Shown here in pieces: positions 16,767 to 25,741 of a stretch of 64,000 nucleotides of DNA. Under the pieces are notes generated by a model. It had not been told where the DNA came from, made no database searches, and saw only the letters and a program-made list of their open reading frames with translations. The DNA is from Bradyrhizobium sp. B124. Its GTDB lineage: Bacteria > Pseudomonadota > Alphaproteobacteria > Rhizobiales > Xanthobacteraceae. Position numbers and translations under genes: made by a program. Position 1 is the stretch's first letter; every line of letters begins with the position of its first letter. The DNA lies in the NCBI RefSeq assembly GCF_038967635.1, contig NZ_CP152413.1, forward strand, positions 3,038,001 to 3,102,000. Direction: 5' to 3'.

Positions 16767-18320
16767 ATGGTGATGCACCGCGCCTTCCTCTATGCGCTTC
16801 TGCTTGGTGCCGGCGTCACGATCGGTTGGCATGCAACGGCCAATGCCGCGCCGGACCTGACGCAAATCGCGCAAGCGCAGCCTGCACAGGCACCCTCACC
16901 CGCCCCGGCGCCGAGTGCGACACCGTCAACGCCCGCGCCTGCCACGCCTGCCCCCGCTCCGGCCACCGCGCCCGAGCCGATCGGCAACGTCGCGACATTG
17001 ACCGGCACCGCCACCGTCACGCGCAACAACACCACGACGCCATTGCAGATCCGCGACGACATCTTTGCCAATGACGACGTCGCCACGTCGGCGACCTCCT
17101 CGCTCGGCATCACCTTCAACGACGGCACCACGTTCAACCTGCGGGCCAACGCCAGGATCACGATCGACAATTATGTCTACGAGGACGGCGGCCAGCAGAA
17201 CAGCGCGCTGTTCAACGTCGCCAAGGGAACGGCGGCGTTCGTCGCCGCCGCCGTCGCCAAGACCGGCGACATGAAGATCTCGACGCCGACCGCAACGCTC
17301 GGCATCCGCGGCACCACCGGCCTTGTCGAAGTGCCCGAAGGCGCGACCGCGACCAGCAACAATGTCGGCATCAAGCTCTATCCCGACGCCGACGGACATG
17401 TCGGCCGCATCGAGGTCAACGACCGCGGCGGCGCTTCGCTCGGCGTGCTGACCCGCGGGGCGAGCGGGTTTGCGATTCGTCCAGGCACCGGCGGCGCGCG
17501 CTTCGCCGCGGTGCCGCTGACGATCTCGCCGCAACAGATGACGCGCGACCAGGGCTTCGTGCGCGCGGTGCATTCCGCGCAGACGTTGGGCCGTCAGGTC
17601 GTGACCGAGCAGCGTGACTTCCGCCGCGCCAATCCCGACTTCCGCAGGGCCAATCCGGCCGCGCCCTATCCGAATCGCGGCCAGCCGGTGCAGCCGACCC
17701 CGCAGCGCCAGAATGGCCTGCCGGGCCAGAACCGCAATGCGCCGCAGCAGCCGGGTCAGCAAAACCGTCCGGGCCAGTTGCAGCAGCCCGGCCAGCCGAA
17801 CCGTCCGGGCCAGCCGCAGCAACCGGGCACGCCTGGCCGGCAGGGCTCGCAGCAGCAGCAGCCCGGCACGCAGCAGCAAGGCGGCGCACAACACGCGCTG
17901 CCCGGCCAGCCCGGCGGCCCGACGCTGCCGCACACGCCCGGTGTCCAGACGCCAGCCGGACAGCGGCCTGCGGGACAACAGCCCGCGCACCAAGAACCCG
18001 CGCGTCAGGGCGGCGCGACACCACCCGGCGGACAACAATCGCCTGCACGTCAAGGCGGCCTGCAATCCGGACGCACGCAGGTGCCGGGCGGCGTGCGCCA
18101 GCCGGGACAGCCAGCTCAGCCGGGCGTGCCGCGACAGGGCGCGGCCCAGCCTGCGCCGCAGGCCCCTGGCCAGGCGCGGCCCGGCATTCAGCAGGCCGCG
18201 CCTAGCATCCGCCCCGGCATGCAACGGCCCGCGGTGCAGGCACGCCCCGCCTTCCAGCAACGGCGCGCACCACCGCCGCGCGCCGCGAAGCCGCCGCCCA
18301 AGGACAAGCGTCACAATTGA
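16767..18320 (+). CDS. FecR-domain envelope protein with Pro/Gln-rich tail
   Basis: About 517 residues from ATG 16767 (MVMHRAFLYALLLGAGVTIG); ATG 16686 is an alternative. A signal peptide and Ala/Pro linker precede a FecR-like beta domain at about residues 70-200 (VATLTGTATVTRN ... NDDVATSATSSLGITFNDG ... LGIRGTTGLVEVP). The remainder (about 270 residues) is low-complexity Gln/Pro/Gly/Arg-rich, with PGQP/RPGQ motifs repeated irregularly. No FecI-type sigma factor gene is nearby and the protein is secreted, so it is a stand-alone FecR-domain protein rather than an anti-sigma regulator. The tail may bind cell wall or polysaccharide; this is a guess. Confidence 0.8.
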   Translation: MVMHRAFLYALLLGAGVTIGWHATANAAPDLTQIAQAQPAQAPSPAPAPSATPSTPAPATPAPAPATAPEPIGNVATLTGTATVTRNNTTTPLQIRDDIFANDDVATSATSSLGITFNDGTTFNLRANARITIDNYVYEDGGQQNSALFNVAKGTAAFVAAAVAKTGDMKISTPTATLGIRGTTGLVEVPEGATATSNNVGIKLYPDADGHVGRIEVNDRGGASLGVLTRGASGFAIRPGTGGARFAAVPLTISPQQMTRDQGFVRAVHSAQTLGRQVVTEQRDFRRANPDFRRANPAAPYPNRGQPVQPTPQRQNGLPGQNRNAPQQPGQQNRPGQLQQPGQPNRPGQPQQPGTPGRQGSQQQQPGTQQQGGAQHALPGQPGGPTLPHTPGVQTPAGQRPAGQQPAHQEPARQGGATPPGGQQSPARQGGLQSGRTQVPGGVRQPGQPAQPGVPRQGAAQPAPQAPGQARPGIQQAAPSIRPGMQRPAVQARPAFQQRRAPPPRAAKPPPKDKRHN

Positions 18321-18442
18321 CCGATCGCAGCAACGCATGCTCACCTGAGCTTCGCTGACGAGCTTCTGCGATCCAACGCGCGAGCGTGGCGCCGGCGAGA
18401 ACGCCGGCACCACACTCCAATCGACGAATTGCGAACGGCAGG

Positions 18443-19270
18443 TCAGCCCCGCCTGGTAATCACGGCCTCCAGATATTCGCTGGGGATGACCAGCGTTCCA
18501 TCCCTGGCGACATTAAACCGGTCCATCAGGCCGAACAGGTCGGCGGCGAGCAGTTGCTGCTTGACGGCATCGATCGACCCGAAGGCTTTCAGCACCGGAC
18601 CGTAGTAGGTTCGGAATATCTCGAGAAAATGCTCGCGCGACCTGTAACGGAAATTGAAGTGCCTGCGTTTGGCGTCAACCGTGGCCTGCGGGCCGAACAG
18701 GGCGGCGAGATGCGCCTCGGTGCCCCATAGCGCGGGAGATTTGACGCCCGGCGCCGGCGGCACATATTTGCCGATGGTCTTGAAGACCTGGCCGATGAAT
18801 CCTTCCGGCGTCCAGCTCGCAAGGCCGATCTTGCCGCCGATGCGGCAGACACGGCGCAGTTCATTCGCCGCCTGCTGCTGGTCGGCGGTGAACATGACGC
18901 CGAAGGTCGACAGCACGACATCGAAGCTCGCATCGGCGAACGGCAACCTCTCCGCGTCCGCTTCCTGGAACGTGACCGGCAGCCGCTCCGCGGCCGCCCG
19001 CTCACGGCCGCGCTCGAGCAACGCTCCGACGTAATCGGTCGAGACCACGTCGGCAAAGCGCCGCGCCGCGGCCAGCGTCGCATTGCCGTTGCCGGCGGCG
19101 ACGTCGAGCACCATTTGATTGCTGCGCAGGTCGACAGCCTCGCAGAGCGTTTCGCCGACGATTTGAAGCGTGGTGCCGACGATCGCGTAGTCGCCCGAGC
19201 TCCAGGTGGCTTGCTGGCGCGCCTTGACGGCGGCGAGATCGACGGCAGGCATTTCGGTCTGAACGTTCAT
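18443..19270 (-). CDS. Class I SAM-dependent methyltransferase
   Basis: 275 residues from ATG 19270 (MNVQTEMPAVDLAAVKARQQ), chosen because AAAGGAG precedes it and upstream frame is non-coding. SAM motif I is VLDVAAGNGNATL, motif II region AERLPFADASFDVVLSTFG. This is the UbiE/Methyltransf_11-like fold found in ubiquinone, sterol and small-molecule methyltransferases. The C-terminal half (HFNFRYRSREHFLEIFRTYYG) is the substrate part and I do not recognise its target. Convergent with the FecR gene. Confidence 0.85.
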   Translation of the reverse strand: MNVQTEMPAVDLAAVKARQQATWSSGDYAIVGTTLQIVGETLCEAVDLRSNQMVLDVAAGNGNATLAAARRFADVVSTDYVGALLERGRERAAAERLPVTFQEADAERLPFADASFDVVLSTFGVMFTADQQQAANELRRVCRIGGKIGLASWTPEGFIGQVFKTIGKYVPPAPGVKSPALWGTEAHLAALFGPQATVDAKRRHFNFRYRSREHFLEIFRTYYGPVLKAFGSIDAVKQQLLAADLFGLMDRFNVARDGTLVIPSEYLEAVITRRG

Positions 19271-19872
19271 GTGAATCTCCTTTGAAAATGTGTTGTGCGG
19301 CCGGCGGCGAAGCCGCTGGCTTCGCCTGATGTCCGCGAGTTGCGCCAAAGGGCGTCGTGCAATGACTTCAATGTGCTGCGAGCTAGCTGCGACGGTCGAG
19401 AAGGACCGGGATGGTGGACGCGGCAACAATGCTCCAATCCGAACGATGCCTGCAGCCGTGCCCACCGCGCTGAGACCAAACCGCCCGCTGCGCCTGAGCT
19501 GCACCATGCTCCCGAACGGCAGGCTCCTCTGCTCGCGTGAACACGGGTGACGACAGACCCGCGATCATCAGCCCGAGCAGCGCGCTTCGAATGATCGGCC
19601 GAGAGCCGCGGTTGCCGGCGCCTTTCGACCGCCCGCCGCCGAGATCGCGCGACGTCAGACAATTTGCCTGCCGCTCGCGACGTGCAAGCATCCCCGCGAC
19701 CGACTGATTGACGATCCGGCGGATGCACAAAAGCAGAATGGAAAAATGCCTTCGCACCGGATTGTAGAAGGACTCCGTGAATGAAATCGGCATAATCGTT
19801 TCCTTGATCGAAGTGTGATGGCGCTCCGGATAATGGTTTGGCCGGGACGCGCCATGCGACGCCTCGCAGGCG
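19271..19872. other. 602-bp region with one doubtful ORF
   Basis: Between two reverse-strand genes. The only candidate is the ORF at 19383-19793, listed separately with low confidence. No repeats of the families seen elsewhere and no RNA gene is visible. Confidence 0.35.
19383..19793 (-). CDS. Doubtful hypothetical protein (136 aa)
   Basis: Starts MPISFTESFYNPVRRHFSIL, whose first about 50 residues look like the start of small DUF1127-like Rhizobiales proteins (basic helix, RRERQAN). A second hydrophobic stretch (SALLGLMIAGLSSPVFTRAEE) could be a separate signal peptide. The C-terminus is low-confidence Arg/Gly/Ser sequence. It may be two decayed short genes read through. AAGGAAACG precedes the ATG. 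I keep it only as a possible or broken gene. Confidence 0.3.
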   Translation of the reverse strand: MPISFTESFYNPVRRHFSILLLCIRRIVNQSVAGMLARRERQANCLTSRDLGGGRSKGAGNRGSRPIIRSALLGLMIAGLSSPVFTRAEEPAVREHGAAQAQRAVWSQRGGHGCRHRSDWSIVAASTIPVLLDRRS

Positions 19873-20178
19873 TCATTCGGCTGCAATGGGCGGTTGGACG
19901 GGATCACCACGCACCACCACTGTGGTCGCGACCTTGTAGAATTCCTCACCCGGCATGCCGACGCAGCGCGCATGATCCCGGATCGAGTCACCGTCACGCG
20001 CCTCGTAGATGCAGAAAGTGCCAATGCGACCATCTGCCTCATGCACCACGTAGCTGCGGATCCAGCGGACGCGGTCCGGCATCTGCTCGTCGCCGATCCT
20101 GGCGGACGTTGCGCCGGCGAGTTCCAGCTCACCCATGTTTGCCCAGGCGCTCGGACGGCGAATGACGTAGAGTTCCAT
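19873..20178 (-). CDS. DUF4242-type small protein
   Basis: 101 residues from ATG 20178 (MELYVIRRPSAWANMGELEL), with GAGGAGAT just upstream. The ferredoxin-like pattern VRWIRSYVVHEADGRIGTFCIYEARDGDSIRDHARCVGMP matches DUF4242, the family that includes the nickel-binding SCO4226 protein, in which His in the DSIREHA-like helix takes part in ligand binding. That His is present (DSIRDHAR). Divergent from a CadC-like regulator across 154 bp. Confidence 0.78.
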   Translation of the reverse strand: MELYVIRRPSAWANMGELELAGATSARIGDEQMPDRVRWIRSYVVHEADGRIGTFCIYEARDGDSIRDHARCVGMPGEEFYKVATTVVVRGDPVQPPIAAE

Positions 20179-20332
20179 CGAAATCTCCTCAGTTGCGACG
20201 GTTGAACGACAGGCTGCGGTGATCGCGGCCATGCTCAGCTATAGGCGCAGTCAACGCCAACTGTCCTTACCGCGGACTGATCATTGCCTGATCTTTGCCT
20301 GAACCTTTTCCGCCGAGCCCGAACTCATACAC

Positions 20333-22144
20333 ATGGCATTCTCATTTGGACTGTTCGAGCTTGATGAAGCTGGACGCGTGCTGCTGTGCGCGCGGCAGGA
20401 AGTCGCTTTGCAGCCGCGTGTGTTCGATCTGCTGGTCTACCTTGTCCACCACCGCGACCGGGTCATCTCAAAAGACGAGCTACTCGAGGCCGTCTGGCCA
20501 GACGTCACGGTCACCGACAACTCGCTGCAGCGGGCGGTGAGTTCGTTGCGCGCCGCGCTACGCAGGGGTGGCATGGAGGGAGCGATCCGGAATCTGCCGG
20601 GCAAAGGATATCGGTTCTTCGTTGATTCCGAGATCAGGCCGCCGGAACGTGCCGATCGCAATCAAGACGGAACACGCGGTGCAATCGGAGCAATCGGCCT
20701 CGCCCGACGTGCGGCGGTCGGACATTTATGGCTGCAGGCGGCAACGCTCTTTCAGAGCGCCGACGGAGACGGCCAGCTCAGCGCCGAAGATTTCCACGAT
20801 TGGGCTCTTGCCCTGCAATGCCTCGGCAGGACAGCGGCAGCCATTCCCATTCTGGTCCGCGCGGTCGCCGCGCGCAGCGAGGCCGGCGACGCTGCCGGAG
20901 CAGCGGTCGATGCGATCGCCCTCTCGGGCCTGCATTTCGAGAGCGGCCAGGCCGCGATCGGAAAGGGCTGGCTCGCGCGCGCGGAAGATTGGGCCTCGAG
21001 GCTCGACGATCCTCCGACGACCGCCCTGCTGTTATGGATGAAGTCCAAACTGGCCGCCTTCGATGGCGAGCCGGAACAGGCGCTCGCGCTGGCCGACGCG
21101 GCCTACACCGCCGTCAGATACAAGGATGCGCTCAACATCGAAGCTCTGAGCCTGGCCTATCGCGGCTTCTATCGCCTGTGCCTCGGCGACACGCATGGCG
21201 GACTGGCCGATCAGGACCATGCCGCCGCGGTCGCACTGTCCAGCAACAATCTGGATCCGGTCATGGGCGGCAGCCTCTACTGCAACATTCTCTGGGCAGC
21301 CCGGATGTTCGGAGATTGGGCGCGGGCCGACCAGTGGACGCGGAGCTACCAGAATTTCTGTTCGAGCAGCGGCATGGAACTGACAGGTTCATGCCAGCTG
21401 CATCGCTCCGAGGTGCTCGGCATCAGAGGCTCGCTCGACGAGGCACTGGCTCGGATTCAGGACGCGCTCGCGCGCCTGACCAGCGATGCGCCATGGTCGA
21501 TGGGCGATGCCAACCGGGTGCTGGGCGATATCCTGGCTGCAATCGGCAATGACGACGCAGCGCTTGAAGCCTACGACAGGGCTTACACGATGGGTTGGTG
21601 CCCGGAGCCTGGCCGCGCGATGTTGCTGCTCGCAAGAGGCGAAGCTGAGGCTGCCCATGCGAGCCTCGAACGGAGCTTGATCGGCAAGACCTGGTGGACC
21701 CTGCAGCGACGGGGAATCCTGCTCGCACATCTGGCACTGGTTGCAGCACACACGCATCGGAGCGGCCAGGCCAAGGCATTGATCTGCGAACTTTCGGGAA
21801 GTCCGGATCGCTGGCCGATGCCCTCGATCCGCGCGCTCACCAACGAAGCGCAGGCGATCCTCGCGCTTTCCCGGCAGGACCATGAAGCAGCCATGCGACA
21901 TCTCCATCTCGCCCGCCAGCTGTGGTCCAGCATCGAGGGACGGGTCCAAATCGTGCGGCTGAGGCTGCAGATTTCCAGGCTCCAGCTGGAGCGCGGGGAC
22001 GTTCGCGGCGCCACGGCGGAAGTTCACGCGGCACAGCTTCTGGCAAATGAGTTGGGGTCGCCCAAGCGCGTTGCCGACTGCGTTGCCTTGCAGCACGACA
22101 TTGACGCCTGGCAACCAACCGCACGACGTCAGATGTGCGGGTGA
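20333..22144 (+). CDS. CadC/OmpR-type winged-helix regulator with TPR-like region
   Basis: 603 residues. Residues about 1-105 are an OmpR-type winged helix (FGLFELDEAGRVLL ... LQPRVFDLLVYLV ... SLQRAVSSLRAAL ... NLPGKGYRFFV). The rest is all-helical with regular Ala/Leu-rich pairs, e.g. EQALALADAAYTAV and DEALARIQDALARL, as in TPR arrays. There is no transmembrane helix and no ATPase, so it is a soluble one-component regulator sensing through protein or ligand contacts. It faces the DUF4242 gene and may regulate it. Its stop codon is directly adjacent to the stop codon of the convergent Nudix gene (TGATCA at 22142-22147). Confidence 0.83.
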   Translation: MAFSFGLFELDEAGRVLLCARQEVALQPRVFDLLVYLVHHRDRVISKDELLEAVWPDVTVTDNSLQRAVSSLRAALRRGGMEGAIRNLPGKGYRFFVDSEIRPPERADRNQDGTRGAIGAIGLARRAAVGHLWLQAATLFQSADGDGQLSAEDFHDWALALQCLGRTAAAIPILVRAVAARSEAGDAAGAAVDAIALSGLHFESGQAAIGKGWLARAEDWASRLDDPPTTALLLWMKSKLAAFDGEPEQALALADAAYTAVRYKDALNIEALSLAYRGFYRLCLGDTHGGLADQDHAAAVALSSNNLDPVMGGSLYCNILWAARMFGDWARADQWTRSYQNFCSSSGMELTGSCQLHRSEVLGIRGSLDEALARIQDALARLTSDAPWSMGDANRVLGDILAAIGNDDAALEAYDRAYTMGWCPEPGRAMLLLARGEAEAAHASLERSLIGKTWWTLQRRGILLAHLALVAAHTHRSGQAKALICELSGSPDRWPMPSIRALTNEAQAILALSRQDHEAAMRHLHLARQLWSSIEGRVQIVRLRLQISRLQLERGDVRGATAEVHAAQLLANELGSPKRVADCVALQHDIDAWQPTARRQMCG

Positions 22145-23029
22145 TCAGGCCGCGCGACGCAGCCAGTCGCGCACGCGCTCGATCAGATTCTTGCGCGGGA
22201 CCGGCCGAACGGCCGTGGCAACGGGTTCGATCCCGCGCGCGGATGGCGGCGGCTGTTCGGATGCCGCCGACTCCACAACAGCCGCTGTCTCGACCGCTTG
22301 GCCGGCATCCACAGCGACTTGCTCCGGCGCGATGGCCGGCTGATCCGGTTCGGCTTCCGCCACCGGCGTCTCCGCGATATCGAACGGGTCAGCTATGACC
22401 GGCAGCTCAACAGGTGCCGGCGCGTCCACGACGATCGGCGTCCCGGCATCCCCGGTCACTTCGGTGACCCCGGTCGCCTCAGCGACCACGGGCGCCTCGG
22501 CGGCAACGGGCGCATTTGCGACCTCAGGCACCTCAACGACCGGCTCTTCTGCAAGCCGCGCGCGCCGTCGTTCCGCGGCCGCAACCCGCAACCGCGCGCG
22601 CCGCTCGCGCATGGCGTTCGCCGCGGCCTGCAACGCGATCGGGCCGACATTCTCCAGGAATGCACGTTCATAGCCGCGCGACAGGCGATCGAGCGCTTCA
22701 TCGAGCGGCAGCCAGTCGACTTCCCTGATGTCGCTCATCAACGCGCGCACCGGCTTGCCGCCGGCATCCATGCGCCAGTAATGCACCACCTTGGAACGGC
22801 CGCCTGAATCATAGACCAGCATGCCGAGGAATTCGTGCACCTCGACGTCGTGGCCGGTTTCCTCTAGCACCTCGCGCTCGGCGGCGTCGCGCGGCGTCTC
22901 ACCATCGTCAAGCTTGCCCTTGGGCAGCACCCACTCATTGCGCTTGCGCAGGCGCACAACGGCAAAGCGCTGCGGCGCGTCCCGCCGCAGCACAATGCCT
23001 CCCGCCGCCAGAACAGGCGTCCGCGCCAT
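22145..23029 (-). CDS. Nudix hydrolase with long Ala/Val/Pro/Glu-rich tail
   Basis: 294 residues. Residues 1-145 are a Nudix domain with intact box in GKLDDGETPRDAAEREVLEE plus TGHDV (GX5EX7REUXEEXGU). They are close to the diadenosine-polyphosphate/exopolyphosphatase-like group (VVRLRKRNEWVLPKGKL). Residues about 145-275 are low-complexity (EVPEVANAPVAAEAP type), and the end is basic and amphipathic (KNLIERVRDWLRRAA). The tail is unusual for the family and may mediate membrane or protein contact. Regulation may involve a perfect 20-bp palindrome 27 bp upstream of the start. Confidence 0.85.
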   Translation of the reverse strand: MARTPVLAAGGIVLRRDAPQRFAVVRLRKRNEWVLPKGKLDDGETPRDAAEREVLEETGHDVEVHEFLGMLVYDSGGRSKVVHYWRMDAGGKPVRALMSDIREVDWLPLDEALDRLSRGYERAFLENVGPIALQAAANAMRERRARLRVAAAERRRARLAEEPVVEVPEVANAPVAAEAPVVAEATGVTEVTGDAGTPIVVDAPAPVELPVIADPFDIAETPVAEAEPDQPAIAPEQVAVDAGQAVETAAVVESAASEQPPPSARGIEPVATAVRPVPRKNLIERVRDWLRRAA

Positions 23030-23055
23030 CTCGTGTCCATCAGGTTTGCGATTTA

Positions 23056-23075
23056 GGATCGTCGCGCGACGATCC
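23056..23075. promoter_or_regulatory. Perfect 20-bp palindrome upstream of the Nudix gene
   Basis: GGATCGTCGC followed by its exact reverse complement GCGACGATCC, with no spacer. It is 27 bp upstream of the Nudix start, in its 5-prime leader. It could be a dimer operator or an RNA hairpin. No regulator is assigned. Confidence 0.5.
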
Positions 23076-23087
23076 CGGCTACTCTAA

Positions 23088-23134
23088 AGCATGTTCCTGA
23101 AAAGTGGAAACCGGTTTTCCGGGCAGATCATGCT
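23088..23134. repeat. Palindromic intergenic repeat, family F
   Basis: AGCATG ... GTGGAAACCGGTTTTCC ... CATGCT. The core GGAAACCGGTTTTCC is nearly self-complementary and the outer AGCATG/CATGCT arms pair. This pattern is, from memory, a very common dispersed repeat in Bradyrhizobium and relatives. Confidence 0.72.
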
Positions 23135-23163
23135 CAAAGAATGGCGCGCAGGAAACAGCGAGA

Positions 23164-24069
23164 TCAGTTCGTAGGCTTTTTCAACAGCGGTTCGCCGCAT
23201 TTGATCCGCGTTCCCTCCGCGACATTGTCGCAGAATTCGAAACTGCCGGGCGCGAGCACAATGATGGTCGAGCCGTGCTCGAACCAGCCGAGTTCGTCGC
23301 CCTTCTTGACATGCGCGTTACAGGGGAAATCCACCGGGCCCCGCGACTGCGCGTTCAGCGTGACGTCGAGGAAATGCAGGCGCAGGCTCGCCACCAGGAT
23401 GGCGGCGACCGGAACCAGCGTCAGCGCCTCGCCGGTTGGAAGCTTCGCGCGCAGCACCGCGCGCTCGTTCTTGCAGAACAGCCGCTCGATCCGCTTCAGC
23501 GCGATCGGATTGACGTTCCAGACGTCGCCATGAATGAACGTGACCTTGTCGATCGCAAGATCGTACGGCGCGTGGAACCGGTGATACATGCTCGACGTCA
23601 GCCGCAGCGTGACGAAGCGGCCGTTGCTGTGCTGCTCCACCAGCGCGGGATCGCCGACCAGATCGAGCAGCGAATAGGGCGCGCCCTTGACCTGGAACAA
23701 CTGCCCATCCTCGATCCGCCCATGCGCGCCGATGATCGCATCCGACGGGCTCACGATGATGGCGGGATCGGCCACCGCCGGGCGCAGGCCGGGCTTGAGC
23801 TCTCGGGTAAAGCAATCGTGCAAACTCTTGAACTCGGTCTTCTTCGCCTCGGACAGATCGAGGTCGGAGAACAGCTTCCAGCAGGCGATCGAGGCGTCGC
23901 GCACCAGGGGGTTCTCGACCTTGGAGAACCAGCCCATGAAGCGGGTGATCGCCGCCCGCGGAATCCGGTTGGTTAGCAGGAAATTGAGGTCTTCCTGCTG
24001 GGTGAATGCCGAGATCAGGCCCTTGACTGTCATGAATTTGTTAGGTGCCGAGGCTAGCGCTTCTGTCAT
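23164..24069 (-). CDS. Phosphatidylserine decarboxylase family protein (E. coli Psd-like)
   Basis: 301 residues from ATG 24069 (MTEALASAPNKFMTVKG); ATG 24033 is an alternative. Length and order follow E. coli-type Psd: SLHDCFTRELKPGLRP, then SPSDAIIGAHG (usually PxDG), then YHRFHAPYD, and the self-cleavage site as HGST in FEHGSTIIVL (usually LGST). The pro-enzyme would split between Gly and Ser to make the pyruvoyl cofactor and decarboxylate a phosphatidylserine-like lipid at the inner membrane. The Asp, His and Ser expected for self-cleavage are present. Its start codon overlaps that of the divergent aminotransferase. With the methyltransferase and glycosyltransferase nearby it may serve a specialised head group rather than bulk PE. 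Confidence 0.85.
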   Translation of the reverse strand: MTEALASAPNKFMTVKGLISAFTQQEDLNFLLTNRIPRAAITRFMGWFSKVENPLVRDASIACWKLFSDLDLSEAKKTEFKSLHDCFTRELKPGLRPAVADPAIIVSPSDAIIGAHGRIEDGQLFQVKGAPYSLLDLVGDPALVEQHSNGRFVTLRLTSSMYHRFHAPYDLAIDKVTFIHGDVWNVNPIALKRIERLFCKNERAVLRAKLPTGEALTLVPVAAILVASLRLHFLDVTLNAQSRGPVDFPCNAHVKKGDELGWFEHGSTIIVLAPGSFEFCDNVAEGTRIKCGEPLLKKPTN

Positions 24070-25732
24070 GGAAACATCCCTTCCGATTCTCTCGCTGTCC
24101 GCCGCCGCGCTTGCCGGCGCCGCCGCAGCTTTCCCCAAAATTCAGGCCCGCCTCGCGCTGTCGCGGGCCAAGCACCGCTCGCTGACCGGACATTCCAAGA
24201 TGTCCAAGATGGTGGCGCGCATGGTGCCGCACTACGAATTCGACATCGACGACTTCTTCCGCTCCGACGGCGCGCCGAAGGACGTCGCGATGCAGCGCCA
24301 GGACGGCTTCTTCCGCCTCGCCGGCCTCTACGCGGATCGCTATCCCAAGGGCCGCGCGCTGACCGCCGAGGTGACGGAGCGGATCTCCGACCTGCAGTTC
24401 ACCGAAACCTACCGCGTGCCGTTCCAGTACAGCCGCCTGGTGCGCGAGCATCTTGGCACCTCGGCCTTCGTCGAGGCCTCGAGCGGCGTCACCGTCACCG
24501 ACCTCGACGGCAATGTGTCCTACGACCTGACCGGCTCCTACGGCGTCAACATCTTCGGCAACGACTTCTACAAGGAGTGCATCGCCGAGGGTGAGAAGCG
24601 GGCGCACGCGCTCGGCCCCGTGCTCGGCCCCTACCACCCGATCATTGCCGACAACGTCAAGCGCCTCTGCGAGATATCCGGCCTCGACGAGGTCTCGTTC
24701 CACATGTCCGGCACCGAGGCCGTGATGCAGGCGGTGCGGCTCGCGCGCTACCACACCAAGCGGACCCATCTGGTCCGATTCGCCGGCGCCTATCACGGCT
24801 GGTGGGGCGAGGTGCAGCCCGGCGTCGGCAATCCGGTCTCGCCGCACGAGACCTTCACGCTCGCCGACATGTCGGAGAAGACCCTGCATGTCCTGCGCAC
24901 CCGCAAGGACATCGCCTGCGTGCTGGTCAATCCGCTGCAGGCGCTGCATCCGAACGGCAACGCGCCCGGCGATTCCGCGCTGGTCGATTCGTCGCGCTCC
25001 TCGGGGTACGACCGCACCGCTTACACCGAATGGCTGAAGAAGCTGCGCGAGGTCTGCACCGAGCGCGGCATCGTGCTGATCTTCGACGAGGTGTTCGTCG
25101 GCTTCCGCCTCGCCGCCGGCGGCGCCCAGGAATATTTCGGCGTCAAGGCCGACATGGCGACCTACGGCAAGAGCCTTGCCGGCGGGCTTCCGGTCGGCGT
25201 GGTGTGCGGCCGCAAGGACCTGATGCGGCGTTTCCGCGACGACCGGCCGGCCGACATCTGCTTCGCCCGCGGCACCTTCAACTCGCATCCTTACGTGATG
25301 ACGGCGATGGACGAGTTTTTGAGCCGGCTCGCCAGCCCGAATTTCCGCTCGATCTACAACGGGCTCGACGAGACCTGGAACGGCCGCGCCAAATCGCTCA
25401 ACGACCGCCTCGAAGCACAAGGCCTGCCGGTTCGGGTCGGCAACATCTCGTCGATCTGGACGGTCTATTACACCGAGCCGTCCCGCTACAACTGGATGCT
25501 GCAATACTATCTGCGGGCCGAGGGACTGGCGCTGAGCTGGGTCGGCACCGGCCGGCTGATCTTCAGCCTGAACTACACCGACGCCGATTTCGCCGAGGTC
25601 GCCGACCGCTTCGCTGCGGCAGCCGAGAAGATGAAGCGCGACGCCTGGTGGTGGCACAAGGAAGGCCTCACCAACAAGAACATCAAGCGGCAGATACTGA
25701 AAGAGATGGTCGCCGTGAGGTTCGGGCGTTAA
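24068..25732 (+). CDS. Membrane-anchored class III PLP aminotransferase
   Basis: 554 residues from ATG 24068 (METSLPILSLSAAALAGAAA). An N-terminal hydrophobic segment is followed by about 90 residues not found in soluble relatives. The fold type I PLP domain starts near residue 130: HMSGTEAVMQAVRLAR (phosphate site), AYHGWW, FDEVFVGFR (Asp that contacts the pyridine N) and Lys368 in ATYGKSLAGGLPVG (Schiff base). The closest general group is glutamate-1-semialdehyde aminomutase-like. The organism must have a separate hemL, so this is probably an aminotransferase acting on a membrane substrate. It is divergent from the Psd-like gene, sharing CATG at the two starts. Confidence 0.87.
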   Translation: METSLPILSLSAAALAGAAAAFPKIQARLALSRAKHRSLTGHSKMSKMVARMVPHYEFDIDDFFRSDGAPKDVAMQRQDGFFRLAGLYADRYPKGRALTAEVTERISDLQFTETYRVPFQYSRLVREHLGTSAFVEASSGVTVTDLDGNVSYDLTGSYGVNIFGNDFYKECIAEGEKRAHALGPVLGPYHPIIADNVKRLCEISGLDEVSFHMSGTEAVMQAVRLARYHTKRTHLVRFAGAYHGWWGEVQPGVGNPVSPHETFTLADMSEKTLHVLRTRKDIACVLVNPLQALHPNGNAPGDSALVDSSRSSGYDRTAYTEWLKKLREVCTERGIVLIFDEVFVGFRLAAGGAQEYFGVKADMATYGKSLAGGLPVGVVCGRKDLMRRFRDDRPADICFARGTFNSHPYVMTAMDEFLSRLASPNFRSIYNGLDETWNGRAKSLNDRLEAQGLPVRVGNISSIWTVYYTEPSRYNWMLQYYLRAEGLALSWVGTGRLIFSLNYTDADFAEVADRFAAAAEKMKRDAWWWHKEGLTNKNIKRQILKEMVAVRFGR

Positions 25733-25741
25733 GCGCCGGTA

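Noticed and set aside
17680..18290. Repeated PGQP/RPGQ codons that look like a DNA repeat array
   Set aside because: The units are irregular in length and in frame, so this is a low-complexity protein tail, not a CRISPR or satellite.
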